Assembly (NCBI GenBank): GCA_963803775.1 | Contig: CAWDNS010000007.1 | Location: 186,001-250,000, forward strand | Direction of reading: 5' to 3' | DNA: 64,000 nt | From: JABCZH01 sp963803775 | GTDB lineage: Bacteria; Acidobacteriota; Terriglobia; Terriglobales; Acidobacteriaceae | Part shown: piece after piece, positions 25,379 to 34,252 of the stretch | Numbering within the stretch: the first letter of the stretch is position 1 | Layout of the letters: every line of letters starts with the position of its first letter | The notes under the pieces: generated by a model | The model's database searches: none | Seen by the model: only the letters and a program-made list of their open reading frames with translations | Told to the model about the DNA's origin: nothing | Translations under genes and position numbers: made by a program

Positions 25379-26218
25379 ATGCCCGCCGGAGCTGGCCTGC
25401 TCCCGCTTTTCCCCCTTGCGCCACAGCCCCACACTCAGCGAAGATGCTTCCATCTCCCTAACGCCGCTGTGGCTCCCAAACTCAAACTCGCTCGCGAGCA
25501 GAATCTTTCACCCGCTGCGGCCAAGCTGCGCCTGCTAAAGCGTCTGCGGTGTACATTGAAGTTCGAAAAGCGAGCATGGGACGGCGGCGCGCAGCTAGTG
25601 GCCGGCGTGGACGAAGTCGGCCGCGGATCGCTGTTCGGGCCAGTGGTTGCCGCTGCCGTTATTCTTGATCCGGCCTATCGCATTCGCGGTCTGCGCGATT
25701 CAAAGCTGCTGCCCGCGGAACGCCGCGAAGTTCTGGCGGAACGCATTCGCGAACATGCCGTCGCCTGGGCAATCGCCGCCGTGGACGCAGCCCGTATCGA
25801 TCAAATCAATATCTATCAGGCTTCGCGCGTCGCCATGCGCGAAGCTGTCATCAATCTGCGGCCTGGCCCAAATCATTTGCTGATCGACGCCATGCGCCTG
25901 GATTGCGATTTGCCGCAGCAAGCCATCATCCACGGCGACGCGCTGTCAGCCTCCATCGCCGCCGCGTCGATATTGGCCAAAGTCGAGCGCGACCGCATGA
26001 TTTGCCAGTGGGACCCGGTATTCCCCGCGTACCGCCTAGCGTCGAATAAAGGCTACAGCACTCCTCATCATCTGGCGGCACTGCGTGAGCACGGGCCGTC
26101 GCCCTTACACCGCCAATCGTTTGCACCGGTGTGGAGCAATCCTGTGCCGCAAGAAGTATTGGCCTTCATGCTCAACGAAAAGCCGGAAGAGATACTGAGC
26201 GAGATGCTGGAAGTCTAA
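25379..26218 (+). CDS. rnhB: Ribonuclease HII
   Basis: Removes RNA from RNA-DNA hybrids in the cytoplasm. The family core is clear: AGVDEVGRGSLFGPVVAAAV (first acidic pair DE), LRDSKLLPAERRE, LLIDAM (Asp), and AAASILAKVERDRMI (Asp). The C-terminus has the GYSTPHHLAALREHGPSPLHR motif. The product is about 279 aa if started at the ATG at 25379, long for the family; a basic 60-residue leader precedes the core, so an internal start such as the GTG at 25469 is plausible. It follows the TIR gene immediately, with overlap at the TIR stop. Confidence 0.92.
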   Translation: MPAGAGLLPLFPLAPQPHTQRRCFHLPNAAVAPKLKLAREQNLSPAAAKLRLLKRLRCTLKFEKRAWDGGAQLVAGVDEVGRGSLFGPVVAAAVILDPAYRIRGLRDSKLLPAERREVLAERIREHAVAWAIAAVDAARIDQINIYQASRVAMREAVINLRPGPNHLLIDAMRLDCDLPQQAIIHGDALSASIAAASILAKVERDRMICQWDPVFPAYRLASNKGYSTPHHLAALREHGPSPLHRQSFAPVWSNPVPQEVLAFMLNEKPEEILSEMLEV

Positions 26219-26237
26219 GCCGCAGTCTGAGGAAAAT

Positions 26238-26726
26238 CTAAACCGCTCTTCCCAGCTTGGCGCTCACCTCCTTTACTAAAGCTTCTACCGTCTGCATCTT
26301 GGTTTCCGCCTGTGCTGGAAGCTCCGGAACTTGCAATGCCATCTCGCAAGTAAGCAGCAGCGCGGTCAGAGTATCGTTCAATTCGTGGCGTATGCCCTGC
26401 TCAGCTTCGTTCCTCGCTGCCAGCACTTCGCGCTTGCGCCGGAGCAAGGCCCAGCGCACCTCCCGCGCCGCACGGGCAATTCCCGTGATGGCGAAGTTAA
26501 GATAAACTGGCGCCGCGGATCCAAGGTACTTGAGCACGGTTTCGTGTTCGTCAGGTTGCGCATCCAGCAAAAGCAGATCCAGGACCACCGCCGAGAACTC
26601 TTTTTCCTTCAACTGGAGGATCGCTTCCTGCAGGCCAGCGCACACCATCACCGGCTCAGCAGTCGCGGTTTGCAGTGCCTGAGCGCATTCCTGAGCTTTG
26701 GCAACAGAGGTAATCAGCAAGATCAT
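26238..26726 (-). CDS. Degenerate receiver plus HisKA-like protein without ATPase domain
   Basis: 162 aa from the ATG at 26726. The first part resembles a receiver domain (ILLITSVAKAQECAQALQ, then EFSAVVLDLLLLD with a candidate Asp) but lacks the usual acidic pair at the N-terminus. The second part contains REVRWALLRRKREVLAARNEAEQGIRHELNDTLTALLLTCEMALQ, which resembles a histidine-kinase dimerisation helix with its His, but no HATPase domain follows. It lies 109 bp downstream of the NtrC-type regulator on the same strand. It could be a phosphorelay or antagonist protein; this is an inference. Confidence 0.6.
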   Translation of the reverse strand: MILLITSVAKAQECAQALQTATAEPVMVCAGLQEAILQLKEKEFSAVVLDLLLLDAQPDEHETVLKYLGSAAPVYLNFAITGIARAAREVRWALLRRKREVLAARNEAEQGIRHELNDTLTALLLTCEMALQVPELPAQAETKMQTVEALVKEVSAKLGRAV

Positions 26727-26834
26727 GGCAGAACAGATAGCACGTAATCGGCCACAGAAATGCCATTGAAAATGCAAGGTTTCGCTCGGAGACTAGACCA
26801 CGCTCGTCCCGCTGCGGGAAATATGCGGCCCGAG

Positions 26835-28244
26835 CTAACACTCCAGGGAACCATATTCTTTTAACTTACGGTAGAGAGTAGTCTTGCCGATCCCCAGCAG
26901 GCGCGCCGCCAGCAGTTTATCGCCGTTGAGTTGCAGGATGGTGCCCAGGATGGTCTGCTTTTCCAGTTCCGACATCGGAATAATCTTAGCCGAGCCGTTC
27001 TGGTCGATGGTCACATGCCCGTTACCTCCGCTCATTCCACTAGGAAGATCGGTCAACTGGATTTCCGGGCCGCTATTCAGGGCACAGGCCCGTTCCAGGC
27101 AGTTCTCCAACTCGCGCACATTCCCCGGCCAGTCGTGGGCCAACAGGGCTTTCATGGCGTCGTCGCTCAGAGTACATTTCCGTCCGGCATCGTGGGCCAC
27201 ACGGTCGAGGAAGCGTCCCGCCAGCAGAGGGATGTCCTGCCGCCGCTCCCGCAAGGCAGGGATCTTCAGGCTCAGCACATTCAGCCGGAAATACAAATCA
27301 CGGCGGAATGTGCCCTGGGCGACGGCTTGCTCCAGATCACGGTTGGTGGCCGCCAGAATTCTTACATTGATGGCGATGCGTTTGGTGCTGCCCACCGGCC
27401 GGATTTCTTTTTCCTGAATCGCGCGCAACAGCTTGGCCTGAAGGTCGACTGGCATCTCGCCGATTTCATCGAAGAACACGGTGCCGCCTTCGGCCATGCT
27501 TAACAATCCGTCCTTGGCTTGCACCGCCCCGGTAAAAGCGCCTTTCGCGTAACCGAACAATTCGCTTTCAATCAGCGTGGGCACCAACGAGCCACAGTCC
27601 ACAGGAAGAAAAGGCTTGTCGCGAAAAGGGCCAGAGTAGTGAATGGACCGAGCCACCAGTTCTTTGCCAGTGCCGCTTTCGCCCAGAATCAATACCGGAT
27701 GATGGCTCTGCGCGGCCTTGGCGATCATGCGGTACAGCCGTTCCATATCTGGCGCCGTGCCCACGATGCCGCAAAATCCCTGCTTCGATTTGATTCTCTC
27801 GCGCAGGATCCGGTTTTCGCTCTTGAGTTTCAGGTGGCTCGACACTCGTTCCAGCAGACCACGCAATTCGTCCATACTGAATGGTTTAGTCACGTAGTCA
27901 TAAGCGCCGTTCTTCATGGCCTGCACCGCTGACTGCACGGTGCCGAAACCAGTCACCACAATGACCTCAGTGTCCGGCCGCTGCTGCTTGATTTTGTGCA
28001 GAGCCTCCAGCCCTCCCGTTCCCGTAAGCTTCAGGTCGAGCAACACCACGTCGATGGCGTGCGACTCCAGCAGGCGGTAGATATGCTCAGCCGAATCGGC
28101 CGCCAGGGCGTTGTAGCCCAGGTTGCGAGCCACTTCGCGGCAAGCTTCGCGTACTGTGCGATCGTCGTCAACGATCACCAAGTTCAGAAAATTCGCAGTT
28201 TCGGACTTTTGCGGATAGATGGCAGGCGCGGTGGCAGTGCTCAT
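26835..28244 (-). CDS. NtrC-family sigma-54-dependent response regulator
   Basis: 469 aa. Receiver domain with VDDD near residue 25 and the phosphoacceptor Asp70 in VVLLDLKLTG, then an AAA+ domain with Walker A GESGTGKE, the sigma-54 contact loop GAFTGA, the Walker B region GGTVFFDEIGEMP, and NVRILAATNRDLE. A C-terminal Fis-type helix-turn-helix is present (GDKLLAARLLGIGKTTLYRKLKEYG). Its start overlaps the kinase stop by four bases, so the two are co-translated. It should activate sigma-54 promoters when phosphorylated by the kinase; targets are not visible here. Confidence 0.95.
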   Translation of the reverse strand: MSTATAPAIYPQKSETANFLNLVIVDDDRTVREACREVARNLGYNALAADSAEHIYRLLESHAIDVVLLDLKLTGTGGLEALHKIKQQRPDTEVIVVTGFGTVQSAVQAMKNGAYDYVTKPFSMDELRGLLERVSSHLKLKSENRILRERIKSKQGFCGIVGTAPDMERLYRMIAKAAQSHHPVLILGESGTGKELVARSIHYSGPFRDKPFLPVDCGSLVPTLIESELFGYAKGAFTGAVQAKDGLLSMAEGGTVFFDEIGEMPVDLQAKLLRAIQEKEIRPVGSTKRIAINVRILAATNRDLEQAVAQGTFRRDLYFRLNVLSLKIPALRERRQDIPLLAGRFLDRVAHDAGRKCTLSDDAMKALLAHDWPGNVRELENCLERACALNSGPEIQLTDLPSGMSGGNGHVTIDQNGSAKIIPMSELEKQTILGTILQLNGDKLLAARLLGIGKTTLYRKLKEYGSLEC

Positions 28245-29104
28245 ACTTGTTTTCCTTGTCTTTGAGTCTGAGGATCTGGTGCTGGAGCCGGACCGAACTT
28301 GCCGCCTACTTCCTTGAGGGTTGGTGGTATGAATTGCTCCGGCAGGCGGACGATTACCCGCGTCCCTTTACCAGGTTCGCTCTGCACTACGACAGTTCCT
28401 CCGCATTGTTGGACGATGCTGGCGACCGTGGCCAGTCCCAGCCCGCAGCCGGCCCCGGGTTTCTTGGTGGTAAAGAAAGGCTCGAAAGCGTGGGTGCGGG
28501 TTTCCTCATCCATACCGCAACCGCTATCACTAACTTCGAATTCCACGTACGTAAGTGAAGTCGATTCGGCCGGTCCTAAACCCATGACGGCCGGACGATA
28601 GTTGCGAGTAATAAGAGTGATGCGTCCACCATCGGGCATGGCATCGCGAGCATTCAACAACAGGTTCATAATGATTTGCTGCGCGTGCGCCGGATCTATC
28701 TTCACCATGCCCAAGTCATCGGCCAGATTCGTAACCAACTCGATGTCCTCGCCAATCAGACGCTCCAGCAAGTAACGCAGACCAGCAATGGCCTCATTGA
28801 ACGAAAGTGAACTCGCCGTCACTGCGCCTTGGCTGGCCACGGCCAGCAGCTGCTGGATCAACTTCGTACCCTGCCCCGCAGCCATGCGGATCTCCTGGGC
28901 GTAACGCCGCAACCGGCTACGTTTCTCCAGACCTGCCAGCAGCAAGTCGGAGCACAACACAACTCCCGTGAGCAGGTTGTTGAAGTCATGCGCCACCCCG
29001 CTCACCAGACGGCCGATGGCCTCCATCTTTTGTGCATTTGCCAACTGTTCAGCGATTGTTTCCGCTGATTCCAGTTTGGGCTGAATTTGGGCCAGTGCAT
29101 TCAT
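28241..29104 (-). CDS. Cytoplasmic sensor histidine kinase (NtrB-like)
   Basis: 287 aa with no membrane segment or sensor domain. HisKA box with the phosphorylated His in VSGVAHDFNNLLTGVVL, then HATPase motifs NLLLNARDAMPDGG (N), DSGCGMDEETRTHAFEPFFTTK (G1/F) and GCGLGLATVASIV (G2). The short coiled N-terminus (ETIAEQLANAQKMEAIGRL) probably dimerises. It is the first gene of the kinase-regulator-receiver set reading leftwards. Input probably comes from a partner protein, as no PAS domain is present. Confidence 0.92.
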   Translation of the reverse strand: MNALAQIQPKLESAETIAEQLANAQKMEAIGRLVSGVAHDFNNLLTGVVLCSDLLLAGLEKRSRLRRYAQEIRMAAGQGTKLIQQLLAVASQGAVTASSLSFNEAIAGLRYLLERLIGEDIELVTNLADDLGMVKIDPAHAQQIIMNLLLNARDAMPDGGRITLITRNYRPAVMGLGPAESTSLTYVEFEVSDSGCGMDEETRTHAFEPFFTTKKPGAGCGLGLATVASIVQQCGGTVVVQSEPGKGTRVIVRLPEQFIPPTLKEVGGKFGPAPAPDPQTQRQGKQV

Positions 29105-29351
29105 GGGACACTAGAAATTTTCGAGTGGAGCGTGCAAGAACAGAACGGTTCCCGAACTGGTCGCACACCATGGCTAGCTGTTTGAGCAAGCTCCCTATTC
29201 GGGAAGTCTAGCCCGTTGCGGTCGCGAGCGATTAGGACTGTTGTCACAGGTCAGAAGTGACGACCAAACTGGGACTTTCCGCGCCGGTGGATATCGCGAT
29301 GGCGATCTATCTCTAGCTTTTTCAATGGAAAGGCGAAAGCGCGAAGCCGCT

Positions 29352-29912
29352 TTATCCCTGGAGGGACAATGCTTGGATCAGACGAAAGCTCAGTCGCCGA
29401 CCAGTGGAAAACTGGACATCGTTCACGGGGCGCGATCCTGACTTGGAATTTTCCCGAAGCCCACCCTTGTAAAAGAGGCTGGAAGTATGCACGTCAAGAC
29501 TTTTGCCGTTTAAAAGCATTGAAGAGAGTGTCAAACGCAGAAAACCTGGTGAGTGCTTCTCGGAGGCTTTAGCCGCCAGGACTTTACCCGTAATCGCGGT
29601 CCCTCTCGGGGCCAGCGTTTGTCCCTGAACTACAATCGGCTCCTCCAAAATGGCCTGAAACTGGTCCCCTGAATGGGACTCGGCGCTGGACAAGGAAGCC
29701 TGCAACTGGATCACAATGGCAGTTCCGGCGGGAGTAGGAGCGGAAGCAAAAGCCTGTGTGGGCGAGATTCCGTCACTTTGGGAAGAATTGCCGAACGGCA
29801 CGCTCTGGGTGTTCTCCTTCGGCGGCACCGAGATCGGTTGACGGGAGCACGCCGGGAAGAGGAGCCACGCCAACCCCACTAAAACCCATATTGATCTCCC
29901 CACCCGCTTCAT
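29352..29912 (-). CDS. Secreted lipoprotein, hypothetical
   Basis: 186 aa from the ATG at 29912 with AGGATCA upstream. The signal peptide ends in a lipobox (LAWLLFPAC-S). A low-complexity Ser/Pro/Gln stretch follows, then a domain with AGTAIVIQLQASLSSAESHSGDQFQAILEEPIVVQGQTLAPRGTAITGKV. That domain resembles the beta-structured modules of acidobacterial envelope proteins that follow GT-VxVRLxxxLSS. Outer- or inner-membrane-anchored periplasmic protein; function unknown. A GGAATAAA box at about 30019-30026 on the minus strand lies 107 bp upstream but without the matching -10 spacing. Confidence 0.7.
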   Translation of the reverse strand: MKRVGRSIWVLVGLAWLLFPACSRQPISVPPKENTQSVPFGNSSQSDGISPTQAFASAPTPAGTAIVIQLQASLSSAESHSGDQFQAILEEPIVVQGQTLAPRGTAITGKVLAAKASEKHSPGFLRLTLSSMLLNGKSLDVHTSSLFYKGGLRENSKSGSRPVNDVQFSTGRRLSFRLIQALSLQG

Positions 29913-30063
29913 GACTTGATCCTGCCTGCCAACCGGCGCGGGAACAAGTCGCACGGCAGATGCCATCGTGCGGACCCGATTTATCAATGAGTTACTGAGG
30001 GCAGAACAGCGGGAGCGAGAAGTTTATTCCTGGCAGTCGGAACAGCAATAGTAAAAACGGAGA

Positions 30064-30081
30064 GGGCGGCTCGCGCCGCCC
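30064..30081 (-). terminator. Rho-independent terminator after the BNR-repeat gene
   Basis: GGGCGGC pairs with GCCGCCC around a 4-base loop; on the minus strand TCTCCGTTTTT follows. It lies 30 bp beyond the stop of the gene at 30112. Confidence 0.65.
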
Positions 30082-30111
30082 CCGTTGTCTGTTCTAAAAC
30101 AAACGCCAAAG

Positions 30112-32085
30112 CTAGTTAGTCGAGCTTCCCACATCGACTGACGCGCTGCGGTCGCCATCGGGCTGAACCACGACGCCATCGAACGGAGTCGCGGCTACGA
30201 AATGTCCGTGCACCACGCTGATGCGGCGCAGCGGATATCCCGTGTCCGGCCCACGCTGCCAGCTTTGGCCATTGTCCTGGCTTTCGAAGACAACGCCGGT
30301 TTCGCTGCTGGTAGCCAGGAGCTGATTGCTGCTCTGGTCATAAGTAATCGAGCTGATGTTCTTGTCCGGCAAGCCGTTCTGCATGTGCTCCCAGCCACCG
30401 CCCGCATTCGGACTGCGGAAGGCGCCTTCGCGGGAGGCAATCATGATCTGCTTGTCGGGAGTAATGGTCAGGCTGCGAATGCTGCTGACGAACGGAGCCA
30501 ACGTATCCGACTCCTTCCAGCTTGCACCACCGTTGACCGAAGTCAGCACTGTGCTGCGAGTGGCAACGGCAATCAGTTCGCCATCGGCCCGCACCGAGAC
30601 AAAGTCCTTTTGCCCTTTGACCGGCCCGCCATTCCAGCTCTGACCATCATTCGAGCTGACATACAGTCCGGCTGCAGTCGCCGCCAGCCAGTGTTTGGGA
30701 GTGATCTCGATGTCGCTGACTTTGGCAGTCAGCACCGAGCGCACCGCAATCTTGGTCTTTCTGGATCCCTTCTCTTCAACAACGTTATTAATCGGGGTCC
30801 AGGTGGAAGCGTTGCGGTGCAATTCGAACATACCGCGATTGGTGCCCGCGATGATGTCTCCGTCGCTGGCTTGCTTCAGAACAAATACGTCTCTGCCATC
30901 CAGGCCCGCGCTCTTCTGCGTCCAGTGCTGCCCGCCATCGCGTGAAGTAAAGACGCCACCCTGTTCGCGGTCATTGACCACGCCCACATAGATGGTGTCA
31001 GGATTCTTCGCATCCGCGAGAATGGTGGTGACGTAGCGATGGGTATAACCGTGATTGGAAGCCGTAAAGCTCTGGGCGCCGTTGTCGCTGGCCAATACCC
31101 CAGCACGATCGGTCGCCAACAGAACGCGTTGCGAGTTGCGAGGATCAACCATGACGTCGTTAACGACGATGGCAGGATTGGTCACTTGCTTCCAGGTCTT
31201 GCCTGAATCGGCAGTCTTCCACAGACCTTCGGTCGTTCCTGCGTAAACCACAGCGGGATTGCTGGGGTCCTGTTTCAGCACGCGGGTGCGGCGCGCCGAA
31301 AACGGAATGCCTTGGATCTTCTGGAACTGATCCCCTGCGGTCTGGCTCTTGTAAATGCCCGAGCAAGCACTGGCGAACACAACCGAAGTATTCGACGCGT
31401 CGACGATGATGGAGAACACGTCGGAGTCGTCGATCATGCCTTTGTTGATGTGCTGCCAATTGGCTCCGCCATCTGAGGTTTTCCAGGCCAGGTGCCAGGT
31501 ACCGGCATACACCACGCTCGGATCCTTCGGATCAACTGCGATGGATTCAATGTTCTTGATTTCGGAATTGGAGGAAATCTTTTCCCAGTTCTTGCCCGCG
31601 TCGCTGCTGCGAAATACACCTTCCAGCGTGCCCACGGTCAGAACTTTGGAGTCGGAGGCTGCTACGGACATGGCGCGGATCGATTTGCCGTGCATGGCAG
31701 GGACGGTTTCCCAAGTCTTGCCGCCATTGTGCGAATGAAAAAGATCGCCGGCTTGCTGATTCTCCACACTCCACACGGCCGCATACATGGTGTCGGAGTT
31801 CTGCGGATCGAGCGCAATATGGTCGATCACATAGTCATCGCCACTACCTAGATGGGCGACGCGCGACCAGTCCTGGCCGCCGTTGGTGGACTGGAAAATC
31901 GTTCCCGTGCTGGTTCCCAAAAAGATGTGATCAGGATTGTGCGGATCATAAGCCAGACTACGGACATCACCGCCGTCCGGGCCCAGAGCCGTCCATTGAC
32001 CTGCCCAGGCGCTGGCACAGAGCAGGATAAGTGATATAGCAATCAATAACTTACGATTGACGAAGCTGCTTGTTTCCAAAGTCAT
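30112..32085 (-). CDS. Secreted BNR/sortilin-like beta-propeller protein
   Basis: 657 aa from the ATG at 32085, with AGGGG upstream and a signal peptide (KLLIAISLILLCASAWAGQ). It consists of repeated units with a BNR box, such as SxDGGANWQHI, SNGGQDWSRVAHL, SADSGKTWKQV and SRDGGQHWTQKSAGL, each preceded by a strand pattern DPxNPxxVYAGT. This fits the VPS10/sortilin-like or plant photosystem-assembly-type propeller, common and highly duplicated in Acidobacteria. Probably exported or surface-associated; ligand unknown. It is preceded by a separate promoter region and has its own terminator. Confidence 0.85.
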   Translation of the reverse strand: MTLETSSFVNRKLLIAISLILLCASAWAGQWTALGPDGGDVRSLAYDPHNPDHIFLGTSTGTIFQSTNGGQDWSRVAHLGSGDDYVIDHIALDPQNSDTMYAAVWSVENQQAGDLFHSHNGGKTWETVPAMHGKSIRAMSVAASDSKVLTVGTLEGVFRSSDAGKNWEKISSNSEIKNIESIAVDPKDPSVVYAGTWHLAWKTSDGGANWQHINKGMIDDSDVFSIIVDASNTSVVFASACSGIYKSQTAGDQFQKIQGIPFSARRTRVLKQDPSNPAVVYAGTTEGLWKTADSGKTWKQVTNPAIVVNDVMVDPRNSQRVLLATDRAGVLASDNGAQSFTASNHGYTHRYVTTILADAKNPDTIYVGVVNDREQGGVFTSRDGGQHWTQKSAGLDGRDVFVLKQASDGDIIAGTNRGMFELHRNASTWTPINNVVEEKGSRKTKIAVRSVLTAKVSDIEITPKHWLAATAAGLYVSSNDGQSWNGGPVKGQKDFVSVRADGELIAVATRSTVLTSVNGGASWKESDTLAPFVSSIRSLTITPDKQIMIASREGAFRSPNAGGGWEHMQNGLPDKNISSITYDQSSNQLLATSSETGVVFESQDNGQSWQRGPDTGYPLRRISVVHGHFVAATPFDGVVVQPDGDRSASVDVGSSTN

Positions 32086-32280
32086 AGACTCATCGCCCCT
32101 AAGGATGGAATTCCCACAGAGGCACAGCGTGACAGGGTAACACGGCCCGGGCAAGTTACCGAAGGGAAACGACACTATGGCAGGCTGGTCTGGCCTACTG
32201 TGCACCTGCAAAACTAAGGCTAAGCCATATCTCTGCCCGTGGCTATCCCAATCTTCCGGGGGCGTCTCCACGAATAAAAA

Positions 32281-32308
32281 ACCGGTCGAGCCCTACGGCC
32301 CGACCGGT
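32281..32308 (-). terminator. Rho-independent terminator after the OmpA-like gene
   Basis: A perfect 8-bp stem ACCGGTCG/CGACCGGT with a 12-base GC-rich loop; on the minus strand it is followed by a run of six T. It lies 30 bp after the stop at 32339. Confidence 0.85.
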
Positions 32309-32338
32309 TAGCGTAACTAGCTCAGCAGCAAGCCGCAA

Positions 32339-33928
32339 CTACTGCGGCTGCGCTTGCATCTTCGCTTTTGCCTTCTTCTTCGCGGGATGATCCGGCACTG
32401 CCTTTACTTGCGATTCATCCACGGCTTGTGTGCCTTCACCGGAGTAGGTTCCACCAGCCGGAACGATCCAGTATTCGGCCGTCATGGTGCCAGCGCTACC
32501 GGTACGCGTCTCGACGCGGCTGGGATCAATTCCCAACTGCGACTCGCCGCTGGTGAGATAGGCCTTTGAATTGACGGCACGTTCTGCTGCCAGATTCGGG
32601 CGTTTCTCTCCCGCATCAGCGTTCCCGACGATGACGACCCGGGCATCTGCGTTCTGCTGCAGGTTCTTGGCCACATCATCCAGGATGGCCTTGCAGGTGT
32701 TGTCTACGCGCCACGGCTTCACCTTGTTGGGGAAGTCGCACTGGCTCAACTTCTGAGCTTGTGGCGGCGCTGGCGCTGGAGCGTTCTCCACATTCGCCTG
32801 TGTCGAAGCCTGGGTATTGAGGCCGCGCGAATCCGTGCAAGTAGCCGTCACGGTAATCGAGCCTGCCGATGCGCCTGCGGTGTTGAGCGATGCAGTTGAT
32901 CCGCTGCCGGAAATGCTGCCTCCGCTCGCGGTCCAGTTGCTCACGCTGACCGGAACATTATCCGGGCTGGTGCAACTGCAAGTGATGGTCGAGGTCCCGC
33001 CCGCCTGCAAGGTTGATGGACTCGCCGAGCACGACATCGTGGGCGGGTTCTTTGGCGGTTCTTTAACGGTGTAGTTTGCCGAGCAACTTACGGTTCCACC
33101 CTTTTTCATCTTGGGATCGGAAATGTGGGCAGTGACAACGTAGCTGCCCCCCGCAACCCCGTTGGTGTCGATGCTGGCGGTGTTACCCTTCCCCGCGGCT
33201 TTTCCGCCGTTGCTATCCCAGGTGTACGTCAGGGTGTGCTTGGGATTGAAATTACCACCAGTTGCGGTCGCTGTAACCGGCTCTCCCACCATCACTTCAC
33301 TCGGCTGCACCGAGCAATTAGCTGTGGGGGCCACAGGGGCGGCACCTCCCCAGCCGATGACGATTCCGCTCTCCAGCCGAAGGTTGTTCTGGTAGTTGTT
33401 GGTGTTGGTGCAAGTGGCGACCGGACAGTCACCATTAAAGCGGGTGTACAGATAATCCGCCTGGATTGCACGCAGTGAAAATCTCTTGGTCAGTTTGATG
33501 TCAAAACCGCCACCCGCTGTCAAAGCAAAAGCGGTCTTCGTAAACGAGCTGTCAGTGGTGTTATTGTCGAGCGAGAGCCGTGCCCCGCCGAAGTTGACGT
33601 CTAAGAAGGGCGTGAAACGGGTGTGGTTTCGGAAGGTAAATCGCGGCCCGAACAAAAAGGTAAACACATTTCCGTTAATCTTGTTGCCGGCGACCGTGTT
33701 ATTGAGATAATCGCAACCACCCAAATCGGCCGCAATGCCGATCTTGGAAGTAAAGTTATAGGCAAGCGCACCCGAGCCGCCAACACAGTTGAAGTCCTGA
33801 CCTGCGATAGGGGTATGGACGTACATAAACGTCGGCGCCAATTCGACCTTTGGAAAAGTCCCGTCCTGCGCCAGGGCGGCACCGCCAATAAGTAAAAACA
33901 ATCCCGCTAAAACAAGGGGAGTACGCAT
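32339..33928 (-). CDS. Outer-membrane protein: beta-barrel, Ig-like repeats and OmpA-like C-terminus
   Basis: 529 aa from the ATG at 33928 (AAGGA eight bases upstream) with a signal peptide (TPLVLAGLFLLIGGAALAQ). Residues about 20-190 look like an 8-strand barrel (FGPRFTFRNHTRFTPFLDVNFGGARLSL, AFALTAGGGFDIKLTKRFSLR). Two Ig-like/PKD-type domains follow (ATATGGNFNPKHTLTYTWDSNGG; TITCSCTSPDNVPVSVSNW). The C-terminal 120 residues resemble a peptidoglycan-binding OmpA domain (NADARVVIVGNADAGEKRPNLAAERAVNSKAYL) and end in a basic/Gln tail. It probably links outer membrane and cell wall. Confidence 0.85.
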   Translation of the reverse strand: MRTPLVLAGLFLLIGGAALAQDGTFPKVELAPTFMYVHTPIAGQDFNCVGGSGALAYNFTSKIGIAADLGGCDYLNNTVAGNKINGNVFTFLFGPRFTFRNHTRFTPFLDVNFGGARLSLDNNTTDSSFTKTAFALTAGGGFDIKLTKRFSLRAIQADYLYTRFNGDCPVATCTNTNNYQNNLRLESGIVIGWGGAAPVAPTANCSVQPSEVMVGEPVTATATGGNFNPKHTLTYTWDSNGGKAAGKGNTASIDTNGVAGGSYVVTAHISDPKMKKGGTVSCSANYTVKEPPKNPPTMSCSASPSTLQAGGTSTITCSCTSPDNVPVSVSNWTASGGSISGSGSTASLNTAGASAGSITVTATCTDSRGLNTQASTQANVENAPAPAPPQAQKLSQCDFPNKVKPWRVDNTCKAILDDVAKNLQQNADARVVIVGNADAGEKRPNLAAERAVNSKAYLTSGESQLGIDPSRVETRTGSAGTMTAEYWIVPAGGTYSGEGTQAVDESQVKAVPDHPAKKKAKAKMQAQPQ

Positions 33929-34252
33929 TCTCGTCATCCTTTTCAATTGAGATTTAAGCACGAAATTTCCGTTGATCAGTGTCCGCCGAGCCCTCAAACT
34001 CCCTCCGGCCGACAAGTTCGTCTTCCGCGTGCATACATTACGAAGTGATAATTTGGGGCTCCGCACGTGGAACTCTTAAGATGCCAGATCGCCGGGAACG
34101 ATCCCGGAGATTACAGAACATTCAAATAAATATGGAGACGACATCATAACTCGACACTACGATTTCGTCCACTTGAAATCGCGTTATAGTCTCATATTGA
34201 TACCTTCGCAAGCTTCGCATTCAGCTCACCGACACAAGGACGCTTGCAGGAC
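33929..34252 (+). other. Divergent intergenic region upstream of the OmpA-like and NtrC genes
   Basis: 324 bases between divergent genes. No ORF or RNA stands out. It presumably carries the promoters of both neighbours; no clear GG-N10-GC sigma-54 site was seen. Confidence 0.35.

Noticed and set aside
30019..30026. A fourth full GGAATAAA box upstream of the lipoprotein gene
   Set aside because: The box matches but the -10 element at the 14-base spacing (TGTTCTG) does not; at 15 bases it is only a weak GTTCTGC. I did not include it in the regulon.
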